Shown: one piece after another, positions 52,901 through 61,954 of the stretch
Position numbering within the stretch: the stretch's first letter is position 1
How the letters are laid out: each line of letters opens with the position of its first letter
NCBI RefSeq assembly: GCF_003073045.1
Contig: NC_037593.1
Coordinates: 13,276,735 to 13,340,734, forward strand
Reading direction: 5' to 3'
From: Pomacea canaliculata
Taxonomy: Eukaryota; Mollusca; Gastropoda; Architaenioglossa; Ampullariidae
Length of the DNA stretch: 64,000 bases
Program-made: the position numbers and the translations under genes
The notes under the pieces: generated by a model
The model's input: the letters and a program-made list of their open reading frames with translations, nothing else
Told to the model about the DNA's origin: nothing
Database searches by the model: none

Positions 52901-55900
52901 GAAATTCAACAACGATGCAGAAAAAATGCGCGCATGAAGCAGATTGAAAGAGAAGGAGAAATTCAGTATGCACATCCTGGTGTTATAGGTGAGAGGACAT
53001 AGTGAGACAACAAAAATTATGACAGGACAAATGTGTTGCACACTTTGTGCTATACTCTGCATACACCTCACCCAGATTATGAAAACAATTCCATGCCAGT
53101 CTAATTTGGCTGCATGGCAGGTAGAAAGAAGAATATATTTTTCAGATTTTTGATGACAGAAGAACTGGAGAACCCTTTCTAAATGATCATCATGCATCAT
53201 TTAGACTCCTCCCACCCTTTAAAAAAAAAAATAATGAAGCATGGCACAGCCACATTGTGCAGGGTGAAAGCATCAACAAACTTTCAAGCATTATGGACAT
53301 GAGCAGATGTCACACACTGGATCACTGTCAATGCATATGCAAAAATCTATAATAAAGGCTTTGATCTTGAAGCTGATATCAGCGTTAGAGAATGGAATGA
53401 TGGGGTAAGTCAGAGAAAAATCTTATAAAATGTCAATGTGTGTGTGCACGATGCAACCACTTAAGTAAAACGGATTTCTATAATACTGGGGTAGAAATTT
53501 TCCCTCGGCTGTTTATAATTTGCATTTCTACGATGATTTACTGAGTAGGAACTTTACTTGCAGCAACTTCAGATGACAATGACAACAATAAGCCAAAACC
53601 ACACTATGGGCTGATTGTGTATTCCTCAAATTCTTAAAGATACTTTTTGTATTATTTCTAATGCAAGTAACATTCACAGGTAGAGGCATAAAACTTAAAA
53701 ATATCTTTTAAAACTGTACAAGTCCTTCTGAAACCGCTTAACATCCAGTGTCATTTTCAGAATGCTTAACTATGTTGAAAGCCAGCCATTAACTTTTGCT
53801 GTCTAATGTTTCCTCTGCTAGCACAAACTCATCTGTGTCCGACACAAGTGAATCTCCTGCATCTAACTTACTAAACTCTTGCTGTTTCTTTTCTCCACTG
53901 GCGCTTCTCCCACCATGCACACCATTCACTCTCTCAGTGTTGCTCCCCATGGCCAAACCCTCCTCTGACTTTTTCTCCCCAGTTAGTAAGTTGCTCCCCT
54001 TGGTCTGTGCTTGAGCCTCACATGCACTCGCACTGTCTACTGGGACTTTTTTTTTACCCTGGTCTCCACCATAAGCTTTATCATCAGGAAGAACTGGGGC
54101 AGTAGTGCTATGTGCAGGTGGGGATGACAAAGGTGTGCCCTCCACAGAACTGCGCTCACCAGGTGCTGCTGGCCTGCGTCTTCTCTCTCGACGACGTCGG
54201 ACGCGTGCCTTTTGGTCCTGTCCAACTTGACCTTGTGTGGTTGCTGGTGCTACAGAAGGCATTACTACAGCCGGTGCAGTCTCAGTAGCAGGCTTTTGCT
54301 CCTGAGTTGTTTCATTTCCTTGCAGAGATGTTGGCGCTACTACTGATGCCTCTGCTGCTGGTGCAGGAACACCGAAAGGCTTGTGCTCTTGGCTAGGCTG
54401 ATTGTTGGATGAGACTGCTGGTACTGGTGCTGATGATGGTAACATAGCTGGTGAAGGACTGTTACCTTGATTTGCAGCATCTGGGACAGCAGCTACTGAT
54501 GGTGCAGCACATGACTGTGATGAACCTATAATGGACACACCTGTACTCTCTTCATAGGGACTTTGCTTCTCAATCCAGGCTTCAAATGCATTAACCGATT
54601 CAGCAACAAGGGCAGGTTCCTGTTGTTTCTGCTGTATTGGCGCTGCTGGTTTTGGAGGCTTGGCAGCTGTGGAAGGTGGATGCACAGGTTGAGTGACTAC
54701 AGATGTAGAGGCAGAAACATCTTTGGATGGGACAGATGGCTTGGTGAAGGGTTGCAGAGACGGCTTGGGAGGAGATGAACACACGCACACTGGGTCAGGT
54801 GGATTAGATATGCACTTTGTTTGCTGCATGCTCCCTACCTGTACTAGGATGGGTGCTGCTGCAACATTTTCTTCTGGAGCTTGGGTTAAAAATATTCCTG
54901 GCCCTTCACTTAAATGAAAGTTTGGTAGTGTGGGAGTTACAGCTATCTCCAATGGCTCTTCCTCAAACACGTTGTCAAGCTTTTCCTCTGGCTGCTCATC
55001 TGTCTCCGTAACACTAGAATCAAAAGACCGAAGGCTGCTGCCAGCAGAGGCCTCTGGGAATTGCCCAGCATCAATGGCAACATCATGAGTAGGGATGGGT
55101 GGGTAGAACTGTGCAGGAGTCTGTGTTCCTTTATCCTGCATTCTAAAGGGAGCATCAGAGAACTCATGTGGGCTGGGGCACATCTCACGATAGAACCTTT
55201 CTGGTGTCTGAGTGCTCTGATTGTAAAAATGGCCCATTCCTAATGCTTCCATGATCTCAGGAGGGTCTAAGTACTGTGGAGATTCTGGAGCCTGTTCTAT
55301 GATTGTTCTTACAAAACTAGGTGGTTTGACTGCAAATGACCATGGCTGTTTCAAAGCTATTACTCTTGGAACAGGTTCAGGCTCTTGTACAACTACAACA
55401 GGCTTCTTCAGATGCGGCACTTGGAGGTTTTGGGACTCAACCCCCTCGTCCCCACTCATAACACTGTCAACTGGACGAGCCTGGTCTGAAGCCAAAGTGA
55501 TAAGCGGAGGTGTCTTTTCTCGCAGTTGCTTGCTTTCTCGTCGACGGCGCCTGGCCTTCACTGGTGCCTCGCCTGTACGCTGTTTTAGCATTTTTGCCTT
55601 TTCAGTTGGTGATGCTGGAGCTGGTTCTTGCAAATCTTCCTGCACATGCCCTTCCAGGGTCCTTTCCACAGCAGCTTCTCTCTCCAGTCGCCTAACTATG
55701 GCTGTTTCTTCTAGCTTGGTACCTCGTGCTCTCTTCAAAGCTGTTGGTGGGGCTGTGACATCAAGATTTTCCAAAACACAACTGCTTGGAGGCAAACCCT
55801 CCCATGTACCTTTTTCCCTTACAATGTTCTCCAGCTTAGGGTTAACAGGCAATTTGTCAGCCAGCTTCAAACCCATGGCCCCTTCTTTAGAGGGTTTGGA

Positions 55901-58900
55901 GGGTGCTTCCACATTAGCAGCTGCACCCTCCAAATCTTCAGTGATTCCCATTTCTTGCTCACCTGACAAAAGAGAAGAAGGGGAGGTAGAAGAGGGTAGA
56001 GAAGGGGGCAACATGTCACTGTTAGTCACAGCAGGCACTTCAGCCACTAGTAAGGAGGAAGCAGATTCAGGAAAGTTATGGTTAGTGGTTGTGGTTTCAG
56101 GTTCATCAAATGAGCTCATGAGCTGCTGGGCACGCATTTCGCGTTTGACAGGAGTGAAAAATGGGTGGCGTAGGGCCTCCCTCAGGGTAATGCGCTGCTC
56201 AGGCACATATTCCAACATTTTCTCTACAAGATCTAGCAAATCCACGTGGGCGGCTTCTTTGTCCACCAAATAGTGCTGCAGACAGGACACAAGAGACAGA
56301 CCAGTCAGTCAACAACCACAATGCATGTTAACATTTCACCTCCTGAACTTTCAAACCCATTCTCAAAAAGACCATTTCTGGTCAACAGCAAGGCTTTTTC
56401 TTTTAAAAATTAATTTTATAAATCTTAAGGGAAGCAAATACATATTTCACAGTGATCTGCAGATTTAAATTTCTCATGTATGAAGTGTGCAAATGTGTCA
56501 AAAGAAGTCACGCAAATATGGGCAAAAGGGCTTTTTGTGCAAAGGCCCTGATTTGCTGCTTTTATTGTTTTTGATTTTTTTTTTGTGTAGGCAACTCTTT
56601 GAAGAAAATGTAAAAAAAAAATAAAAAATAAAAAAAAGGAAAATAAATTAGTATAAAAAAAAAACCAGTTTCTTTCTCTCTATATATATGTATTCTCTTG
56701 CCAATTATTATACCCAAGTCCGACTTTTTGGCTGCATGCACAGAAAGTCCTATGTCTCAACCATGCTATCATGCAGGGCAATGCACTGCAAGTCCCTAAC
56801 ATGCAATCTATTTGGAAATTATCTCCTTCATTTGCAAACTGATCTTTTGAATCTTTTTCACGTCAAATGTCTATTATACTTTTAAAGTAATGTGGGGGAT
56901 GATGATGCAGCTATGGAATACTTGTGAAGGCTAGCAGCAAGATCTGAATCTAAGATTCTGTCAACTGTTTGTGTCATGTTTTTTGTTCAGCCAAACAATA
57001 AGTGAAAACCCCTCAGCTGGTAAGATAAACCAGACATGCCAGCACATGTGCATCTTCATCAATCTCAGTGTTTAAAGATATTTTGCCATGCAACCATTAC
57101 CTACTGTGACCCCATACCAAAATACCGTTACACTAGACAATCAGGTAGCCTAATTAAAATATAACAGCTGATATCCAACATACTGTTACATCATCAAGTA
57201 TACATGTGCACCACTCATTCAAATGTTAGCATCTAATTCACTGTAAATTTGTCTGCCAGTGGCAGCAGCCCACCAAACAAAAAAAAAAAAAAATGCATGC
57301 AGAATAACCACTTATATTTTCCACACACAAAAAAATCCACGATGCAGTCCACAAGACCTGAAGGTCATGATGTGGGAGTGGGAGAGGACCAAAATGATAA
57401 GTGATACCAGTGCATGCACACTCTGTCTACGTGTTCACACTGCACCTATTTGTGTGCACACACGTAAAACAAAAGTCTGCTCACAATTTATTCATGTGCC
57501 AGGGTAAACTGCTAAAACCTCCACCCCTCGCTCTTTGTTTATTATCCCAAGAACAATTGACTGATAAAATAGTTCTAACGCTTGGTATCCTTATAGGTGA
57601 ATGTCTAGATAAGCGCAAAAAGACAAAATCAAAGATAAATATTTGCATAAAGTCAATAACCTGAACATTAATCTTTGACTAGGAAGATGATGTGATCTTA
57701 CCAAACATGAAAATAAAAGAGGCACATTTAGATACTAATCACAGAACTAAAAAGGGTAGTGGAGTTAAGAAAAATAGGAGTAAAAATGTAAACAATAATA
57801 AAACATGTTAAATTTTTTTAGGAAAAGCAAGCCTAATGCTTTTTACAGAAGGAAAAAAAAAGAAGTTAATTTCTAATGTCTTCTCCAAAAACAGAACTTA
57901 AATTTTTCATCCCTACAAAAACCAGTTGTAAGCCTTCAATATTGTTTTTATGTACAAAGTTCAGTGAATTTCAGGTGCTGATGAAGAAAAGGCAAAAACA
58001 AAGAACAAAAACATACATAAACTAAAATAATGACAGTAAGTCCTCTGTACTCTCCCACAAAAAAAAAAACAAAAAAAAAAACAACAACAAAACAAAAAAC
58101 CCACACCCACACCACTTTTCCAACACCCACTTCCCAATCGAAACCACCTTCCTCGGAATACCTACCATAAAAATTTATCTGAACAATGTGCCAACACATC
58201 ACATGCCAAGACAAATCGGATAAAAAGTAAAAGTTTCATCTCTTACCAGCAAAGGTTTACAGTTTTCTCGGACGTATCGTCCAGCTGAGCTCTTCTCATC
58301 CCAGTCTAAGCGACCATGGTAGAAATACTTTTGCTTTCTTTTAATGCAGAAGAAAATGGGAAAAGAAAAGGGGAAGGCACAATCAGCAAACCAGCATGCG
58401 TTGTCCACAAAAAAAAAATAAAAGAAGTCGTTTAAAAGTTAATACACAAGCAAGCTCACTGCAACATCAATATGCACTTACTGTGTGGCTGGCTATTAAG
58501 TGTACACAACGGAAAGGGAGAAAATGACACAGCTAAACAATGGTGCAGGCTTCTAGGAATTACAACAGAATAAAAGAGGTGCAAGTCATGCTTTGCATCA
58601 ACAGCCATTAGTCTGCTATGCTATCCTGATTGGATTTTCAAGAATGAAGCGAAAACAGAATAAAGAAACGATAGTAGCAGATTGGTCTGCCCACTTCACT
58701 CCAGAATGAGCAGGGTGGTACTAAACACCCTACACAACCTTTGTGAATTACTGCTATAGTGTATTCAAAATGATCAACCCAACACAAACTGGGAAGAAAA
58801 AACAACTGATAGCAATATTTTCTACCCTCGTGGATTCATAAAGAGAAAAATGTCTCTTTACAGCAGTTTCTTTACTGGTCAGCTGGTTTTCATGAAGGAC

Positions 58901-61900
58901 TATAAGAAAGACAAAAATTTAAGTTACAGCTTGCAAAACCTCGGAGAATTGTCAGTGAACCAAAAGATAAAAGCAAAGGGCAGGTCACTCCACTGCAAAG
59001 CATTCCAAGCCAAAAGTCGGACATGCATGCCGAACACATCAGCACAATAGACCACCCTGTTCCCTTCCCCAAAACAGGCAAGCACAGCACCAAAATCACT
59101 TCCACTGACAAGAATGGGTGTCCGATGCAGACAACAGGACACACAAGAGATACTCACGTAGAGAGGCTTGCAGTTTTCACGGACATAGCGCCCCGCCGGG
59201 GTGAGAGGATCCCAGTCGAGGCGCCCGTGGTAGAAGTAATTTGTTCTTTGCCAAATTGAAGAGACAGAAAGAGTGATTTTTCAGAGAGGCACAAGTATTA
59301 ACACATTTTCATAGAAAACACTTTTTTTCTGTTTGAAACTGAGCCAACAACCTAAAACCAGAGCCTGTACCTGGTAACAAGAAATAATATAGATAATGAA
59401 AAGATGACATCTCTTAATTGCAGCCAAAGAAATGAGAGCAATTAGCTTGTCTGTTTTGTAAAGCCACTGTGAGTGCATATTGACAACAGAAGCTTTCCTA
59501 GGAAAAAACATATTTGCTGAACTAAAGATTACAGCAAAATACAGATAAATGATGCTAACACCCCATAACAGTGCAAGTAGACAAGATTTTTTAAACATCA
59601 AAATAAAAGTAATGACTGAATAAAAAAACTTACAAAAATGTTCTTTAAACTAGCACTGCACTTGGAAATCTTTATCAAAATGACACTTTATTGCTCCCCA
59701 ATTCTGAAGACTTTTCACAGCATCAAACCAATAATGTGCATGCCCTTCCATTCTGTTTTCACTTTCAAAACTTTTCATATAGTTTCCATCTTGTTTAATT
59801 GTTTAAAAACAAAAAGGGCTTGGGAATGCAAAGTGGAAAAAGGGTAGTCAGAAAATGAAGATGTTGTGCAGAAATAATGCACACTGTAAAACAAATCTGA
59901 GGCTAAGTGCTTACTTGGTTTTCTTGGCCATGCGGTACGGCAAGGAACCCAAAATTCGTTCCATCATTGCTAGATGCTCTTTGTTGTCATGTGTCTGATT
60001 ATAAACAAAGAAGCAAAGTTACAAAAATTAAACAAGCTCAGTGTGCAGGCATTTCAACAGCTTGAAGAAATTTTGAAATTTTAAGAACACTTCAAATGTA
60101 AAGTGTAAGAACATTACCTGAAAGAGTGTGTAACCAGTGTAGAGTTCAAACATAATGCAGCCTACACTCCACACATCGCATGGCTGTGCCCACCCTAATT
60201 CTGGAAAGCATTCACATATACAGTTTTATACTGATTACAGTGAATCATGGCAAGATGTTTTGTTGGATCTACAGCCGTTACATTATTATACTTAAAAAAT
60301 ATTTATGTCAATGAAAATGACGAATCAACTGCAAACAGGCAGAAAAAAGCATCTGAAACTGTAATCACTTTCAGAAAGCTAATTATAAAAAAGTAGTTAT
60401 CTACTTTCATAGCTACCAATACTATTCCATACCCAAGATGACTTCTGGTGCCCTGTAGTGCCTTGTGCTGACAATGGTGCTATGGTGTTCATGGTCAAAA
60501 GTTGCAGAACCAAAGTCTATCAATCGAATGTCTGTTCTTTTGATTCGCCGTTCATCTCGTCTCTTGTTTAAAAAAAAACTCGTTAATGAGAATTTAAATT
60601 CTGTCTTCATACAACAATAAAATTCATCAATAATTAGAAAATTCTTTTCTACTATTTATCTGCACTTAATTTTTAAAGTTGCTGGCTGTGGGCCCAACAT
60701 GTCGTAAATCAACCACTAAAGTGCAAAGAGAAAACACTGTCTGAACGTACTCTTTTTGAATTGTAGACAACCTCAAAATTTGAATCAACAAATAAGATGT
60801 TCTCTGGTTTCAGGTCTGTATGAGTCAGCTGGTTTTCATGGAGGACTAAAAAACAGACAAAAAGTAGGTTCATTTGAACTTTCATTTTAACATATAGTTT
60901 CTTTTTTAAAAATGTGCATGTTGCTTATGAAACATTTCAACTTGTTACTAAAACAAGTTTGCAAAGATGTACTATTACCTTTTTCTGCATATTAAGACAA
61001 AAGATTAATTTCATCCACTCATATCCTATGCCACATCAACTGTTAACAAATCACAAAAAAGTACTTACAGTTTACTGCATAGCAAAGCTGGTATGATATG
61101 TGTCGAACTTGCTCGATGGGATATGCAATGTAGTTGTTTTCTTTCTATTGACAAAAGTGAAATGAGAATTTCATAATCTAGAAAAATGTTTCCTCAGTTT
61201 TATCTTAAGTCTAATATTTTATTAGGCACCACAGAATATGCACTGGAGTACTGACTAGATTTCAATCTGATATTCAATTTTAGAGTTATAATTACAATAC
61301 TGTTTTTTTTTAAGGGTAACATCTACAAAGAAAACAAATAAAAACATGCTCGTTCTTTCTGTAGGAAATGTCATTTTTTATAACTGTCTTCTGTGCCAAC
61401 CTTTATGCTACTGATAATTACCAAAAAGTCAAAAACACTGAGGCCCAGCATATCAAAAGAGATGCAGACATGGCCATGGAAGTCAAACCAATCAAGCATC
61501 TGAACACACATGCTGCAATAAAAAAAAAAAAACCAACTTTGTTATACCATGTGTGTTAGAAAAAATGGTTAAGAGGGTTGGGGAAACATAGACATTCTAT
61601 CTTCAATGCAGCTCTAAGACTAGTTATATAATGAATAAGCCACAGTATTACACTTATGTTTGGGAAGTGGAATAATTAAAAAAGGCATGTCACAAAAATT
61701 ATAAGAAATAATACACATCTAAAGAGTGTTTGAACATCCCCAAAGAAAATAATGCACAGCTTTCATTAATGTAGAAACTCAAAAGTCTCTCTTTGCCTGA
61801 AGTAGGCGATCTAGACAGAAAGGTGATAAAGACTCACTATTTTCCTGCTGGATCTTTCTCCTTCAATTTCTCAAGCACATTAATCTCAAGTTTAGCAGCC

Positions 61901-61954
61901 TCCCGATACTTTTCCACATTCTTGATGACTTTGAGAGCAATTGTTTCTCCATTC
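49707..61954 (-). CDS. CLK2: CDC-like (LAMMER) dual-specificity kinase, 5' partial, isoform ending in exon A'
   Basis: CLK kinases phosphorylate SR splicing factors in the nucleus. Exons read here: 61838-61954, 61422-61512, 61069-61144, 60751-60845, 60433-60562, 60118-60200, 59915-59994, then A (59158-59245) or B (58247-58337), then A' (49707-49919). Every junction keeps phase. In the visible 323 aa (A form): VAIK-type lysine at 8 (IALKVIKN), catalytic loop HTDLKPEN at 103-110, DFGSATF from 142, APEVILELGW, and the family signature [11 protein letters not shown] at 203-213. The tail after the HPFF box is short and RS-like ([20 protein letters not shown]), a possible autophosphorylation segment. 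The glycine-rich loop and N-terminus are not in the window, so the gene continues past position 64000. One donor, after 61422, is a weak GTAATT. The CLK2 symbol is by best recalled resemblance; invertebrates often have a single CLK, so a CLK1/4-type name is possible. Confidence 0.93.
53789..56275 (-). CDS. CLK2: CLK alternative terminal exon B' with kinase C-lobe end and long disordered tail
   Basis: A 2487-bp terminal exon with acceptor CTGCAG, encoding 828 aa and a stop. The first about 45 residues are the end of the kinase domain ([16 protein letters not shown], then [10 protein letters not shown]), homologous to exon A'. The remaining roughly 780 residues are low-complexity, rich in P, A, S, E and Q, with no globular domain that I recognise. 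Visible elements, in exon residues: ARRRRRES near 243-250 and [12 protein letters not shown] near 692-703 (basic clusters, possible nuclear signals or RNA contacts); TQT motifs at 355-357 and 384-386 in QSTQTPE and DKGTQTPA; an acidic C-terminus (SLVSDTDEF). The sustained open frame of this length in AT-rich DNA, starting exactly at a phase-correct acceptor, supports coding. Candidate minus-strand poly(A) signals further down lie at 51237-51242 and 51041-51046. Confidence 0.85.
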   Translation of the reverse strand, partial: HYLVDKEAAHVDLLDLVEKMLEYVPEQRITLREALRHPFFTPVKREMRAQQLMSSFDEPETTTTNHNFPESASSLLVAEVPAVTNSDMLPPSLPSSTSPSSLLSGEQEMGITEDLEGAAANVEAPSKPSKEGAMGLKLADKLPVNPKLENIVREKGTWEGLPPSSCVLENLDVTAPPTALKRARGTKLEETAIVRRLEREAAVERTLEGHVQEDLQEPAPASPTEKAKMLKQRTGEAPVKARRRRRESKQLREKTPPLITLASDQARPVDSVMSGDEGVESQNLQVPHLKKPVVVVQEPEPVPRVIALKQPWSFAVKPPSFVRTIIEQAPESPQYLDPPEIMEALGMGHFYNQSTQTPERFYREMCPSPHEFSDAPFRMQDKGTQTPAQFYPPIPTHDVAIDAGQFPEASAGSSLRSFDSSVTETDEQPEEKLDNVFEEEPLEIAVTPTLPNFHLSEGPGIFLTQAPEENVAAAPILVQVGSMQQTKCISNPPDPVCVCSSPPKPSLQPFTKPSVPSKDVSASTSVVTQPVHPPSTAAKPPKPAAPIQQKQQEPALVAESVNAFEAWIEKQSPYEESTGVSIIGSSQSCAAPSVAAVPDAANQGNSPSPAMLPSSAPVPAVSSNNQPSQEHKPFGVPAPAAEASVVAPTSLQGNETTQEQKPATETAPAVVMPSVAPATTQGQVGQDQKARVRRRRERRRRPAAPGERSSVEGTPLSSPPAHSTTAPVLPDDKAYGGDQGKKKVPVDSASACEAQAQTKGSNLLTGEKKSEEGLAMGSNTERVNGVHGGRSASGEKKQQEFSKLDAGDSLVSDTDEFVLAEETLDSKS
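58247..58337 (-). CDS. CLK2: CLK alternative exon B (tandem homologue of exon A)
   Basis: 91-bp exon with an AAAAG acceptor and GTAAGA donor, entering and leaving in the same phases as exon A. It encodes 30 residues, [17 protein letters not shown], then [13 protein letters not shown]. From YFY onward 22 of 27 residues match exon A. The KQKYFY start is the form I recall for vertebrate CLKs, so B looks like the more ancestral version and A the more derived one. The acceptor choice, one base before the AAG lysine codon, is fixed by the phase of the preceding LAMMER exon, which ends with two bases of a lysine codon. Confidence 0.85.
58877..58922 (-). pseudogene. Relic copy of the CLK catalytic-loop exon 5' end
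   Basis: On the minus strand this reads TATAG, then codons for LHENQLT, the start of the exon at 60751-60845, and then diverges (SKE...). Positions 58878-58917 match 60824-60863 at 36 of 40 bases, including 17 identical bases and continuing across the splice acceptor into the intron. The HTDLKPEN catalytic loop is missing, so it cannot replace the true exon. It is best read as a remnant of a partial internal duplication of the kinase gene. Confidence 0.7.
59158..59245 (-). CDS. CLK2: CLK alternative exon A (MAPK-like insert region)
   Basis: 88-bp exon bounded by a CAAAG acceptor and a strong GTGAGT donor. It starts with one base completing the lysine codon of the LAMMER exon and ends at a codon boundary, encoding 29 residues with the family block [10 protein letters not shown] then [12 protein letters not shown], ending in Y. 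In the CLK fold this stretch follows the LAMMER helix and forms the MAPK-like insertion. Between the two conserved blocks it reads PLTP, where exon B reads EKSS. It lies about 820 bp upstream of B. Alternative use with B is inferred from homology and phase, not from transcripts. Confidence 0.85.

Noticed and set aside
55251-56273. Long plus-strand open frame of 340 codons
   Set aside because: It is the antisense shadow of CLK exon B'. It has no domain, and the minus frame starts with recognisable kinase sequence at a proper acceptor.
58199-58408. CLK exon B read as a longer open frame continuing into flanking sequence
   Set aside because: The extension on both sides is intronic; acceptor and donor at the conserved block boundaries match the phases of exon A.
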